A stretch of DNA of 24,387 nucleotides from Tubiluchus corallicola. Its lineage: Eukaryota; Priapulida; Priapulimorpha; Priapulimorphida; Tubiluchidae. Position 1 is the first letter of the stretch. Each line of letters opens with the position of its first letter. This document shows positions 1-10,115 of this stretch, piece by piece. The stretch spans positions 1 through 24,387 of the forward strand of contig JAQGDQ010001817.1 in assembly GCA_030141605.1 (NCBI GenBank), in the 5' to 3' direction. The notes below the pieces were generated by a model. It searched no databases. It was given only the letters and a program-made list of their open reading frames with translations, and had not been told where the DNA came from. Both the position numbers and the translations under genes were made by a program.

Positions 1-1479
1 ATCAAATATTTCACGCTGGAAAAAGAAAACACGATTGTTTAATAAAATATTCCACACTGGAAAAAGAAAGCACGATTGTTTATAAAAGATTCCGCACTCT
101 AAAAAGAAAACACGATTAATTAATAAAAGACTCCGCACTGAAAAAAGAAAAGAAGATTGTTTAATAGAAAAATCTTCACTGGAAAAAGAAAACACAATTG
201 TTTAGTAAAATATTCCACACTGGAAAAGGAAAACACGATTGTTTAATAAAATATTCCACACTGGAAAAAGAACACATGATTGTTTAATAAAAGATTCCAC
301 ACTGGAAAAAGAAAACACGATTGTTTAATAAAAGATTCCACACTGGAAAAAGAAAACACGATTGTTTAATAAAAGATACCACAGTGAAAAAAGAAAACAC
401 GATTGTTTAATAAAAGATTCCACACTGGAAAAAGAAAACACGATTGTTTATAAAAGATTCCACACTGGAAAAAGAAAACACGATTGTTTAATAAAAGATT
501 CCACACTGGAAAAAGAAAACACGATTGTTTATAAAAGATTCCGCACTGGAAAAAGAAAACACGATTGTTTAATAAAAGATTCCGCACTGGAAAAACAAAA
601 GACGATTGTTTAATAAAAAATTCCACACTGGAAAAAGAAAACACGATTGTTTAATAAAATATTCCACTCTGGAAAAAGAACACATGATTGTTTAATAAAA
701 GATTCCACACTGGAAAAAGAACACATGATTGTTTAATAAAAGATTCCACACTGGAAAAAGAAAACACGATTGTTTAATAAAAGATTCCACGCTGGAAAAA
801 GAAAACATGATTGTTTAATAAAAGATTCCACGTTGGAAAAAGAACACATGATTGTTTAATGAAAGATTCCACGTTGGAAAAAGAACACACGATTGTTTAA
901 TAAAAGATTCCACACTGGAAAAAGAAAACACGATTGTTTATAAAAGATTCCACACTGGAAAAAGAAAACACGATTGTTTAATAAAAGATTCCACACTGGA
1001 AAAAGAAAACACGATTGTTTATAAAAGATTCCACACTGGAAAAAGAAAACACGATTGTTTAATAAAAGATTCCACACTGGAAAAAGAAAACACGATTGTT
1101 TATAAAAGATTCCACACTGGAAAAAGAAAACACGATTGTTTAATAAAAGATTCCACACTGGAAAAAGAAAACACGATTGTTTATAAAAGATTCCACACTG
1201 GAAAAAGAAAACACGATTGTTTAATAAAAGATTCCACACTGGAAAAAGAAAACACGATTGTTTAATAAAAGATTCCACACTGGAAAAAGAAAACACGATT
1301 GTTTAATAAAAGATTCCACACTGGAAAAAGAAAACACGATTGTTTAATAAAAGATTCCACACTGGAAAAAGAAAACACGATCATTTAATAAAAGATTCCG
1401 CACTGGAAAAAGAAAACACGATCGTTTAATAAAAGATTCCGCACTGGAAAAAGAAAACACGATCGTTTAATAAAAGATT
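1..1479. repeat. 41-bp minisatellite, about 36 copies, continues off the left edge
   Basis: Tandem unit of 41 bp, with 40-bp variants lacking one A in TTTAATAAAAG. Each unit carries GATTCCACACTGG and then AAAAAGAAAACACGATTG. Between about 900 and 1265 the 41- and 40-bp forms alternate strictly, making an 81-bp higher-order dimer of near-identical copies; from about 1265 on only the 41-bp form occurs. Units before 350 and around 780-900 are more diverged. On the gene-sense (minus) strand every unit contains TTTTCTTTTTCCAG, a good 3' splice-site match; on the plus strand every unit has AATAAA or a close relative. It lies downstream of the last confirmed exon, hence probably intronic. Long frames on both strands here are by-products of the 81-bp (27-codon) period. 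Confidence 0.95.
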
Positions 1480-1532
1480 TCATTTTATGGAATCTGTTAT
1501 CAAGTTTATCTATTCTCTACACTAAAAGTTAC

Positions 1533-1694
1533 CACTCAGCGTATTTGCATCCATTACTTTATTTCTGAATTTGGTCATCAACCTATTTATTAACACTATA
1601 GATACTGCGGACATATTTATAAAATTGTTTCTTTTCAGAAACAGACGCAGATCAGTTCCATCCAACAGGGCTGATCCGGTTCTGACCCGCCAAT
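1533..1694 (-). CDS. Possible eighth exon, cadherin-downstream (weak)
   Basis: The minus-strand reading frame is open for 162 nt between a possible acceptor (CCAAAAATTCAG, poor pyrimidine tract) and a possible donor (CTGAGTG followed by GTAACT). Its starting phase fits the single base left by exon 2036-2211, forming an Asp codon, and it would leave in phase 1. The translation (LDGTDLRLFLKRNNF, then AVSIVLINRLMTKFRN) is not a cadherin repeat. It could be a membrane-proximal segment that follows the last repeat in some long cadherins, but that is inference. A phase match alone happens one time in three. The plus strand is also open here, behind a better acceptor (TTTCTTTTCAG at 1628-1638), so this may not be an exon at all. 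Confidence 0.28.
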
Positions 1695-2035
1695 CTGAAT
1701 TTTTGGTTACTTATGTAGTTAACAGGTTAAACAATTACTTGTGGTATATTAGTAATACTATTGACCTAGTTTCTACATGATTATTGTTAATTACGTGTAT
1801 ATGAACTACCCTTACAAAAAGGCAGGCTAAGCAACTGTTTGTTGTGTAGTTCGTTGTACTTGTGTCACTTATATAGCAGCCAGTCACAGTAACTGCTTGT
1901 GGTGTGTTACACAATGCTTTTTTTACATGAATATGAACGGATACACATTTTCCGAGAATAATAATAATTTTTTTAAATTGGGCGCGTAAAATGGGCCCAT
2001 TGGCTAACATGCTCCTGTCCATCCATCACACATAC
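1695..2035. other. Intron sequence without recognisable features
   Basis: About 340 bases between the last confirmed exon and the possible eighth exon. Open frames on the minus strand here are short and lack family resemblance. I see no repeat shared with the rest of the window. Confidence 0.5.
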
Positions 2036-2211
2036 CAAGCAGATTCACGGTAACTTTCACTGCAGAACATCGTCTTTCTTCGTTGAGTAATTTCTCTGGT
2101 TTATTACAAGCAATTACAGCAAAGGCTGCACGATCAGTGCACAGGTCCGTTATCAGCTTATTAGTATGAATGATTGCACTGTTATTAACACCATCTACAA
2201 CGTGAAAATAC
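2036..2211 (-). CDS. Cadherin exon 7 of window (second half of a repeat)
   Basis: Minus-strand exon of 176 nt: one base completes the Lys codon begun in exon 5236-5848, then 58 codons, then one base carries over (phase 1). The acceptor is GATTTTGTCTTTTAG and the donor is CTGCTTG followed by GTATGT. Translation includes NNSAIIHTNKLITDLCTD, then AAFAVIACNK, and ends RRCSAVKVTVNLL. This follows the family pattern G-x-I-x-T-x-x-x-L-(D), then a V-x-A strand and a closing V-x-V-x-V strand. Joined to the end of exon 5236-5848 it makes one repeat of about 100 residues. Three Cys residues are uncommon for this part of a repeat. The intron separating it from the previous exon is mainly the 44-bp array. 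Confidence 0.86.
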
Positions 2212-2617
2212 CTAAAAGACAAAATCATAAAGTAAGAAAGCAAAATAAGATCCCTGAAATCCTGAATGCAAGCCGGTATTTAGCACTTAACGGTTCTTGC
2301 ACTTTAGTTGACATTGGCAAAACCAGGATCTTATTATAAAGGAAAACCGTCTAACGTGAGACACTGAACCAGTAGATATTAATGTAAATTTCAGAGATAA
2401 AGGTAATTTATGCACAAAGGCTGAAACGTTAAACGTTCAACCTAATGTAAGAACTAATGAAATGTTTGGTAAAAGAAACAATCACACATTGAAAAACAGA
2501 GTAACTGCCTAAGTTTAGCCAGAATCCAACCAGCAGAAATGAATAGATGGACATTTCACTACTTTTTCACATTTAGCTATGTGAACGATATTTTTATTTC
2601 TCGCCATGATACACACT
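2212..2617. other. Intron sequence, nothing recognised
   Basis: This is the part of the 3.0-kb intron between exons 2036-2211 and 5236-5848 that lies left of the 44-bp array. It is AT-rich, with no frame, repeat or element end that I can recognise. Confidence 0.5.
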
Positions 2618-4948
2618 TCCCAACGCCATACATGCAGTTACATAGCAGAATTTTGTTGGTTTACCAACGCCACACATGCAGTTACATAGTAGAATTTTGT
2701 TGGCTTGCCAACGCCATACATGCAGTTACATAGCAGAATTTTGTTGGCTTACAAACGTCACACGTGCAGTTACATAGTAGAATTTTGTTGGCTTGCCAAC
2801 GCCACACATGCAGTTACATAGCAGAATTTTGTTGGCTTACCAACGCCACACATGCAGTTACATAGTAGAATTTCGTTGGCTTACCAACGTCACACATGCA
2901 GTTACATAGTAGAATTTTGTTGGCTTACCAACGCCACACATGCAGTTACATAGTAGAATTTTTTTATTTTACCAATGCCACACATGCAGTTACATAGTGG
3001 AATTTTGTTGGCTTGCCAACGCCACACAGCAGTTACGCAATTTTGTTCCAACCACCCTCAGTTACATAGTGAAATTTCGTTGGTTACCAACCAACATCAT
3101 TAACTTCCAACACATGCATTACATAATTTGTTCTTCCACACCTCAGTGAATTTCGTTGGTTACCAACGCAACATCAGTTATAGTAGAATTTCTTGGCACC
3201 AACGCCACACATGCAGTTACATAGTGAAATTTTGTTGGCTTGCCAACGCCACACATGCAGTTACATAGCAGAATTTTGTTGGCTTGCCAATGCCACCCTT
3301 GCAGTTACATAGTGAAATTTCGTTGGTTTACCAACGCAACATGCAGTTACATAGTAGAATTTCGTTGGCTTACCAACGCCACACATGCAGTTACATAGTG
3401 AAATTTTGTTGGTTTACCAACGTCACACATGCAGTTACATAGCAGAATTTTGTTGGCTTGCCAACGCCACACATGCAGTTACATAGTAGAATTTCGTTGG
3501 CTTACCAACGCCAACATGCAGTTACATAGAGAATTTGTTGGCTTAAACGCACACTGCAGTTACATAGAGAATTTGTTGGCTTCCAACGCCACACATGCAG
3601 TTACATAGTGAAATTTCGTTGGTTTACCAACGCAACATGCAGTTACATAGTAGAATTTCGTTGGCTTACCAACGCCACACATGCAGTTACATAGTAGAAT
3701 TTTGTTGGCTTACCAACGCCACACATGCAGTTACATAGTAGAATTTCGTTGGCTTACCAACGCCACACATGCAGTTACATAGCAGAATTTCGTTGGCTTA
3801 CCAACGCCACACATGCAGTTACATAGCAGAATTTCGTTGGCTTACCAACGCCACACATGCAGTTACATAGTGGAATTTCGTTGGCTTACCAACGCCACAC
3901 ATGCAGTTACATAGCAGAATTTCGTTGGCTTACCAACGCCACACATGCAGTTACATAGTGGAATTTTGTTGGCTTACCAACGCCACACATGCAGTTACAT
4001 AGCAGAATTTCGTTGGCTTACCAACGCCAGACATGCAGTTACATAGTAGAATTTTGTTGGCTTACCAACTCCACGCATGCAGTTACATAGCAGAATTTCG
4101 TTGGCTTACCAACGCCACACATGCAGTTACATAGTAGAGTTTTGATAGTTTACCAATGCCACACATGCAGTTACATAGTGAAATTTTGTTGGCTTGCCAA
4201 CGCCACACATGCAGCTACATAGCAGAATTTTGTTGGCTTGCCAACGCCACACATGCAGTTACATACTGAAATTTTGTTGGTTTACCAACGCCACACATGC
4301 AGTTACATAGTAGAATTTCGTTGGCTTACCAACGCCACACATGCAGTTACATAGTGAAATTTTGTTGGTTTACCAACGCCACACATGCAGTTACAAAGCA
4401 GAATTTTGTTTTCTTATCAACGTCACACATGCAATTACATAGTAGAATTTTGTTGGCTTGCCAACGCCACACATGCAGTTACATAGTAGAATTTCGTTGG
4501 CTTACCAACGCCATACATGCAGTTACAAAGCAGAATTTTGTTGGCTTACCAACGTCACACATGCAGTTACATAGCAGAATTTTGTTGGTTTACCAACGCC
4601 ACACATGCAGTTACATAGTAGAATTTTGTTGGCTTACCAACGCCACACATGCAGTTACATAGTGGAATTTTGTTGGCTTACCAACACCACACATGCAGTT
4701 ACATAGTGGAATTTTGTTGGCTTACCAACACCACACATGCAGTTACATAGTAGAATTTGTTGGCTTACCAACACCACACATGCAGTTACATAGTGGAATT
4801 TTGTTGGCTTACCAACGCCACACATGCAGTTACATAGTGGAATTTTGTTGGCTTACCAACACCACACATGCAGTTACATAGTGGAATTTTGTTGGCTTAC
4901 CAACGCCACACATGCAGTTACATGGTAGAATTTTGTTGGCTTACCAAT
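2618..4948. repeat. 44-bp intronic minisatellite, about 53 copies
   Basis: Tandem unit of 44 bp with core CACATGCAGTTACATAG, then a variable purine pair, then GAATTTTGTTGGCTTACCAA. Variation is concentrated at a few positions: TAG/CAG/TGG/TGA after ACATAG, TTTTG/TTTCG, and CTTACC/CTTGCC/TTTACC. Each unit contains the short inverted repeat GTTGG-CTTA-CCAAC, able to form a 5-bp stem. On the gene-sense strand most units read GTTGGTAAGCC, resembling a 5' splice site. Stretches at 3035-3200 and 3505-3580 have many single-base deletions compared with clean neighbours. The period is not a multiple of three, so open frames here are short and not genes. Confidence 0.95.
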
Positions 4949-5235
4949 ATCACAGAATAACCTTTATTCTTGAAACTTATAATTCATATCTAATTGTTCA
5001 GCAATCTTAACGAATGGAAATTATGAAACCTTTCAAAGTTGTCATTCTTTGCAAATAATTAGACTTTGCTTTGTGTTACGTAAAATCGTGAAAATTACTC
5101 ACAGTAGACATTGTTGCTTTTCATCAAGAAGCTTTTCAAAAGGTATCACAAGAGAAAGATAGCAAATGCAATAAACAGCGCTTGACTGTCACATTTGTAG
5201 GACCTATAAAAACTTATGCATTGTACACAACTTAC
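4949..5235. other. Intron sequence beside the exon, nothing recognised
   Basis: 287 bases between the 44-bp array and the donor of exon 5236-5848. No element ends or frames recognised. Confidence 0.5.
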
Positions 5236-5848
5236 TTTTTCAAAGCAGCAGTTTTATATCTTATCTTGTCATTGGCAGAATTGTAAGCATAAACATAGCC
5301 CACTTCAAAAGTTTTGCTGTGGCGATTAAAATAAAACCTGTACGATGGCTGTGAAAACTTGGGATTTTTATTGTTCGTCTGCACAACGTCGAGTTTAACA
5401 TCGAATTGCTCTTTGCCCCTACGGTCATCTCTAGCCGTTATTAAAAATTCGTAGGGAGATAAACTGCTGTCCAATACATCCATGTTTTTCAACAGTCCAG
5501 AAGATGTAATACTGAATTTTGATGCTGAATCAGAAGATGCACTAGATTTCGCTTTTAAGTGCCATCTAATATGCTGGAGGGTGTCGTTAGTATGTCTGCC
5601 GACCGTTAGGATGTTGCTGTCTACAGGAATATTAGCTAAAACTGTTCTTCTGATGATTCTGTCCTCCGTAACCGTACCGGTGTTGTTTACAGTAATTTCT
5701 AACACGTTGGTGGTGTATCGGTGCTGAGAGCGGAGTGTTGTAGTCTTGATCAGTAGAAAATGGTGAGCACCAGGCTTTAGCTTTCCTGCAACCCTCACAG
5801 CTCCACATGTTCTGCTCATAATGAAGCCATACTTACGTGCTTGGGCTT
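5236..5848 (-). CDS. Cadherin exon 6 of window (large exon, nearly two degenerate repeats)
   Basis: Minus-strand exon of 613 nt: two bases finish a Glu codon, then 203 codons, then two bases begin a Lys codon. The acceptor is TGATTTCTTTAG; the ATG at 5861 lies in the intron and is not a start. The donor is GAAAAA followed by GTAAGT. It holds the second half of one repeat (to VLEITV), a complete repeat from VNNTGTV to DVVQTNNKNPKF, and the start of another (SQPSYRFYF). In the complete repeat A-R-D-D and N-N-K-N-P-x-F survive, but the first linker (V-N-N-T-G-T-V) has no acidic or proline signature and the mid-repeat D-x-D is absent. This is a cadherin fold with eroded calcium sites. The size is unusual beside the 85-176 nt exons around it. 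Confidence 0.87.
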
Positions 5849-6764
5849 CTAAAGAAATCATTGTAAATAAATTAGTACGGCGTGGCTAAGTTACGTGACA
5901 GGGGGCTAACATGTCCAACTTGGTGCAAATAAATACCTTTGTCGTTCAATTGTTCTTATAGTATTTTGCTAGGTTTCTGTATTTTTTAGTTTATGGGTGG
6001 CTGGCTAGGTGTAGATGACCTTTACGTTTTTTTTCAAAAAGTGGGGGGGGGGGGGCAGGTCACGTGATATAGACGAAAGTGTAAAAATGCGCTCTTGTCA
6101 GTGATTGACAATATACGTGGCTCAAATCAAGGAAACTTGTTTTGCAGGAACCTGGAATAGCTCAACATACACATCCAGCTCATCCCACACTTCCTTATTT
6201 GTGAAACGTCCTATGAGGAACTCAGCAACAAGCTTAATTGTTAAATGTTAGCGGCAGCCATTTTCAAATCCAAAATGGAGACCGACGATGTGCACAAAAA
6301 AACGGTACCTACCATTTTTGAATTCAGCACCCCCGAATTGACTTAACTGGCTACACAAAAAACAATCTTTGCACAAAAATAGAGCAGGAATGCACAAGGG
6401 CGTGTACCAATACGAAACAATCTATCCAGTACAATATTGAAAGGCTAAGATAGCTGACGTGAAAGAATTATTACTACAAAAACCTAATTTCGCACTGTTA
6501 GTTTTTCAACATCATATACATTTCACCATTTGCTAGTTAGATGGGCACTGGCGCATGCATCTCGGAAACGCGCTGCACAAAAAAGAGGCACTGTACCTCC
6601 GAGTTCAGATGTTTTTATTTGACGTTGACATTGATGCCACTAACATTGGTACTTTTGTTCAGTGTGGTTTTGATGCGGCGAACACGTACGAGAGCTCATG
6701 CGCGAGCATTGCCGAGATTTTGTGTATCACACTGAATTTTGTACAGAATACTGCTAACATCAAT
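5849..6764. other. Intron sequence with a 13-G run and no supported exon
   Basis: This is the left part of the 2.5-kb intron between exons 5236-5848 and 8345-8429. It contains a run of 13 G at 6043-6055. A minus-strand frame of about 50 codons at roughly 6110-6260 includes AEFLIGRFTNKEVWDELDVY; I do not recognise it, it is not cadherin-like and lacks convincing splice sites. At 6560-6760 both strands have frames of about 60 codons, with no splice pair that fits the gene. Confidence 0.5.
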
Positions 6765-7452
6765 AGATGAAATATCTCCATAAGGTGTCAGCTAAATCGA
6801 TGAGATATCTCTATAAGGTGTCAGCTAAATCGATGAGATATCTCCATAAGATGTCAGCTAAATCGACGTGATATCTCCATAAGGTGCAGCTAATCGACTA
6901 GATATCTCCATAAGGTGTCAGCTAAATCGATGAGATATCTCCATAAGGTGTCAGCTAAATCGACAAGATATCTCCATAAGATGTCAGCCAAATCGATGAG
7001 ATATCTCCATAAGGTGTCAGCTAAATCGATGAGATATCTCCATAAGGTGTCAGCTAAATCGATGAGATATCTTCATAAGGTGCAGCTAATCGACAAGATA
7101 TCTCCATAAGATGTCAGCTAAATCGATGAGATATCTCCATAAGGTGTCAGCTAAATCGACGTGATATCTCCATAAGGTGTCAGCTAAATCGATGAGATAT
7201 CTCCATAAGGTGTCAGCTAAATCGATGAGATATCTCCATAAGGTGCAGCTAATCGACAAGATATCTCCATAAGATGTCAGCTAAATCGATGAGATATCTC
7301 CATAAGGTGTCAGCTAAATCGATGAGATATCTCCATAAGGTGTCAGCTAAATCGATGAGATATCTCTATAAGGTGTAGCTAATCGATGAGATATCTCCAT
7401 AAGGTGTCAGCTAAATCGACGTGATATCTCCATAAGGTGTCAGCTAAATCGC
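6765..7452. repeat. 33-bp intronic minisatellite, about 21 copies
   Basis: Tandem unit of 33 bp: GATGAGATATCTCCATAAGG followed by TGTCAGCTAAATC. A shorter variant reads GTGCAGCTAATCGA (or GTGTAGCTAATCGA) and recurs at about 6883, 7081, 7232 and 7375. Three of these four are followed by A-G-A-T-A-T and then a unit with AAGATGTC instead of AAGGTGTC, which suggests a multi-unit higher-order block was copied. AGATATCT is a palindrome present in most units. On the gene-sense strand most units contain GCTGACA, like a branch-point consensus. Because 33 is a multiple of three, a frame of 11-residue repeats appears on the plus strand (6915-7109); it is not a gene. Confidence 0.95.
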
Positions 7453-7740
7453 ACACCACAAACGCCAGCACTATAAAAAAGTATTTGATGTTGGTTTGTC
7501 TTTCAGTCGTCTAACAATGCTTTTGTAGTCTGTATACCTTATGCCTTAAAGGACAGGAAAATGGCCACCTGAAGTAGCTTTCAGATTTAAAAAATTATAC
7601 TACTTTACAGGAATTTTATGCACACTCGCGTTCAAAGGAACTTATACAGCTCTGACGGCGCCATTACATGACGTCACTACACAAACGTACATCTGGGGAA
7701 GAAAAGCAAATGTTGAATTATGTCCCAAAAAATTTTCCAT
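7453..7740. other. Intron sequence, nothing firmly recognised
   Basis: About 290 bases between the 33-bp array and the family X repeat. It includes ATGACGTCA at 7668-7676, a palindromic CRE-like octamer. No supported exon. Confidence 0.4.
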
Positions 7741-8170
7741 GCAAATCTATATTACTTAGCATTTCACTTACCTGCTGGAAAGACTTACGTAACTAGACTA
7801 ATAATTTAAATGTTTGTGCCAATTGGTAAAATGTCGTTGACTCACCTCCAGGGTGCGCCACTCACTAGCCAAAAACGTATTTTTAATCTTATTGACAAGA
7901 TGCAGTAATTTAAAATTTTACTCAATTAGCAACATGTACGCTACGAATGCACTGATTATTTTTTCAAACTTTATTCAGTGCTATCTAAACTTGTTTCAAA
8001 CGACCTACCATTAAAATGGCTGCGCCTAACAGACATCACCTTTACACGTTTTAAACAGCGTTACAGTCAATGCAATTCGAAAAGTTAGTATGTAAGTGGT
8101 ATGAAATTTCGAGACGAAATTTTTAAGCTTTATGTAAGTGGAGGGTTTTCTTGTGCTTTAAATTACATGC
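7741..8170 (+). repeat. Dispersed repeat family X, plus-orientation copy
   Basis: This segment recurs in inverse orientation at 16063-17037. Shared blocks include GGTAAAATGTCG, CCAAAAACGTATTTTTAATC followed by TTATTGACAAGAT, and TATCTAAACTTGTTTCAAA. Its right end (about 8090-8165) also matches, inverted, 12285-12375 at roughly 85% over 75 bases by eye, including GGAGGGTTTTCTTGTGCTTT. There are no coding features or recognisable ends, so it cannot be classed. Exon 8345-8429 starts 175 bases to its right. Confidence 0.75.
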
Positions 8171-8344
8171 CTGTTGCTCTTTTGATATTCTTACTTGTAT
8201 TCTGTATGCAATTATGGTTCTGCTTATGGAGCTTTTTCTTGCACTGATACTTGCATTTGCACATGAAACTCGTATGCTCCTAAGTTCAATAACATTTAAC
8301 GATTACTATAATGATTCAATATTGCAGATTAATTTCGTACAAAC
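8171..8344. other. Intron sequence next to exon 5
   Basis: 174 bases between the family X repeat and the donor of exon 8345-8429. No feature recognised. Confidence 0.4.
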
Positions 8345-8429
8345 CATCTTGAAATCCGTACAAAGTTGTGCTATTTTCACTCTCGTCCACTGCCATTATT
8401 CGACGTGGTTGTATGTTCAATAGAAACCC
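8345..8429 (-). CDS. Cadherin exon 5 of window (short first-half exon)
   Basis: Minus-strand exon of 85 nt, phase 0 at its start and phase 1 at its end, exactly what exons 10116-10244 and 5236-5848 require. The acceptor is AATGTTGTAG before GGG TTT. The donor is CAAGATG followed by GTTTGT, which is weak and is the main doubt. Translation includes IMAVDESENSTTLYGFQD, which fits the family pattern (V/M)-x-A-x-D-x-x-x-N-x-x-L-x-Y-x-F of the first half of a cadherin repeat, in the same place as exon 11942-12046 in the previous repeat. A single Glu codon is formed across the next splice. N-S-T is a potential N-glycosylation site. A homopolymer run of 16 G lies about 100 bases upstream in the gene. 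Confidence 0.72.
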
Positions 8430-8689
8430 CTACAACATTAATTCACTTTTACTAACAAAACCACCTTTTGCTTCCTTATTTATTTTCACATTCTACAGAC
8501 TACATAAGCGTACGGGCCGATTTTTCCAAGGAGGGGGGGGGGGGGGGGCGAGCCACTTTTGCCCGAAAAATACAGTACCAACCTGAAAAAAGAAATGGCA
8601 AAACTTCGAGTTGGGAATTACCTCACCCCACTCCCTGATCAATCTTTTTGGTTGAATTTGATAACTGCAGCATTTTTTACACAAACAAA
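8430..8689. other. Intron sequence with a 16-G run
   Basis: This holds the acceptor side of exon 8345-8429 and a G homopolymer at 8533-8548, interrupted from an earlier G by one A. A short minus-strand frame here is proline-rich only because of the homopolymer. Confidence 0.5.
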
Positions 8690-10057
8690 TTTCGTAATCA
8701 TTAATTTAAGTGATTAATTAATGGAGTTATTAACTTCATTAGATTATGTTGATAAAGCAGATACCTCCTAATTGGGTTAGATAAATTTATTGATGGATTA
8801 GGATAACTCAGTTAGTTGGTTAAAGCACGATATTTAATGAGAAGCGAAATTATCTTCACAGAGGTGTTAGAGTTTATTAGATGTAGAACAGGTGTTCATT
8901 TAAGAGAGCGTAGGAGTTTCGCAGGTGTTTAGTTTAGTGAAGCGAAGCTTATTTTTATAACTTTGCGTAGTTAGATAATAGCCTCATGTAATGTTATGTA
9001 GAGTTGCCAACTATTATTAAGAAATAGCGAAGAGTGGTTTTCTTTGAAAGAGAGGTTTATGGCCCAAGCGACGCAGGGAACAATCTCTGAGAGTTGATGA
9101 TGTGAAGGACGGAGGATCGAATAGCGGTTTTTCTCATGAAAGAAGCTACGTTAGCAGCCACCTGGATGGTTGGAAAGTTTGTAAACCTACAAGTCAAGGA
9201 TGTCACCTTTGAACTATTGCGACATATTGCCGCGTTTGCGCGAAAGGTTACCAAAGTTCCATTTGGGTATATAAGACGATGTTTTGAGGAAAACGTTGCT
9301 AGTCGGATGTGAATCAAAAGTGAGTTAGTTTGTCAGTCGTGAGTTGGTTCGGGAGTTAGTGAACCAAGTGCCAAGTTCGGTGAGGCTACTGGAATTCTGA
9401 AAGAAGCAGAGACAACGTTGGACCAGCGTAGACATCAATCTGCGTCCTCAACTAATTGAGCACTGGATCTGCGATTTAGTCTTGCATCAGAATTGGATTT
9501 GACCAAATGAATAGTCGTCACATTGGTCATTCCACCGAGTTAAGTAATCTTAACATATCGTAACTTGAGAGCAACTCTGCATAGTAGAAATTCACAGTGT
9601 AATAGACACCTTAAGTGTAACATTCAGTTGATTGTAATTGCATACTTCACATTGTAATTAGCACCTTAAGCAAGAAAATGGTTAAGTGAATCTGATTAGT
9701 GTCTCTTGGAGCTAACTATTATTTGTGAGCGTCGATTGGCGATTAAGATCAAACATTGTAATATTAGTTAACTAAGAGTAATTGTTGTAAAACAATAAAT
9801 GATTTCACTTTAACTTAAAGGACTAGTTTATGTATGCTTATAAGTGTTTCAGTTAAGCAACCTTAAATTCGGTAAACGAAACTGAAGATTCGCTGTGTAC
9901 ATATCATTAATTTAACTTACAAGTTCAATTGCGGGAACTAACCTAGTAAGCTTTAGAGATAAAGACTTTAATCACAACGCGAAGTCATAGAAATAGTCTC
10001 GTGGGACAAGATCATAGCCCTATAGACTAATCTTAAGCTCTAGGAGCCAGGTGTAAT
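8690..10057 (+). mobile_element. Interspersed repeat family Y, longest copy (LTR-like, non-coding)
   Basis: This 1.4-kb segment aligns with 12415-13345, 13346-14130 plus 14831-15200, and 15232-16062. Its left part (AGATTATGTTGATAAAGC, then CTCAGTTAGTTGG) matches 12440-12510 and 13380-13450. It has a TATA-like TATATAAG at 9268-9275 and AATAAA at 9794-9799, about 530 bases apart. The right part, with GTGGGACAAGATCATAGCCC, matches 15055 and 15930. No frame longer than about 86 codons is present. Promoter-like plus polyadenylation-like signals in a non-coding repeat suggest a solo LTR or small non-autonomous retroelement, plus-sense. I cannot see a clear target duplication, so the class is open. 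Confidence 0.65.
9268..9275 (+). promoter_or_regulatory. TATA-box-like site in family Y copy
   Basis: TATATAAG, plus strand. A related site (TTTATAAG) sits at the corresponding place, 12881-12888, in another copy. Conservation between copies supports it as part of the element's own promoter. Confidence 0.45.
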
Positions 10058-10115
10058 TAACATACACGTATACCATACGTATGTAACATACAACATACAT
10101 ATTGTACCATCTTAC

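Noticed and set aside
362-1296. Open frames of 83-146 codons on both strands in the left array
   Set aside because: They exist because the local 81-bp dimer is a multiple of three. The same bases are open on both strands, and there is no start context, domain or splice structure.
5482-5727. Plus-strand frame of 81 codons
   Set aside because: It is the shadow of the cadherin exon on the opposite strand.
5232-5861. Taking the ATG at 5861 as a gene start
   Set aside because: The ATG lies within the intron, before the TTTCTTTAG acceptor. The frame continues from the upstream exon through a split Glu codon.
6560-6770. Possible cadherin exon on the minus strand (frames with V-I-H-K-I-S-A and T-K-V-P-M-L-V-A-S)
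   Set aside because: The resemblance is split between frames by stops, and no acceptor and donor pair fits phase 0 to phase 1. Exon 8345-8429 fills that role better.
2618-7452. CRISPR-like regularly spaced repeats
   Set aside because: Units are directly tandem with no unique spacers, and the context is an animal gene with introns.
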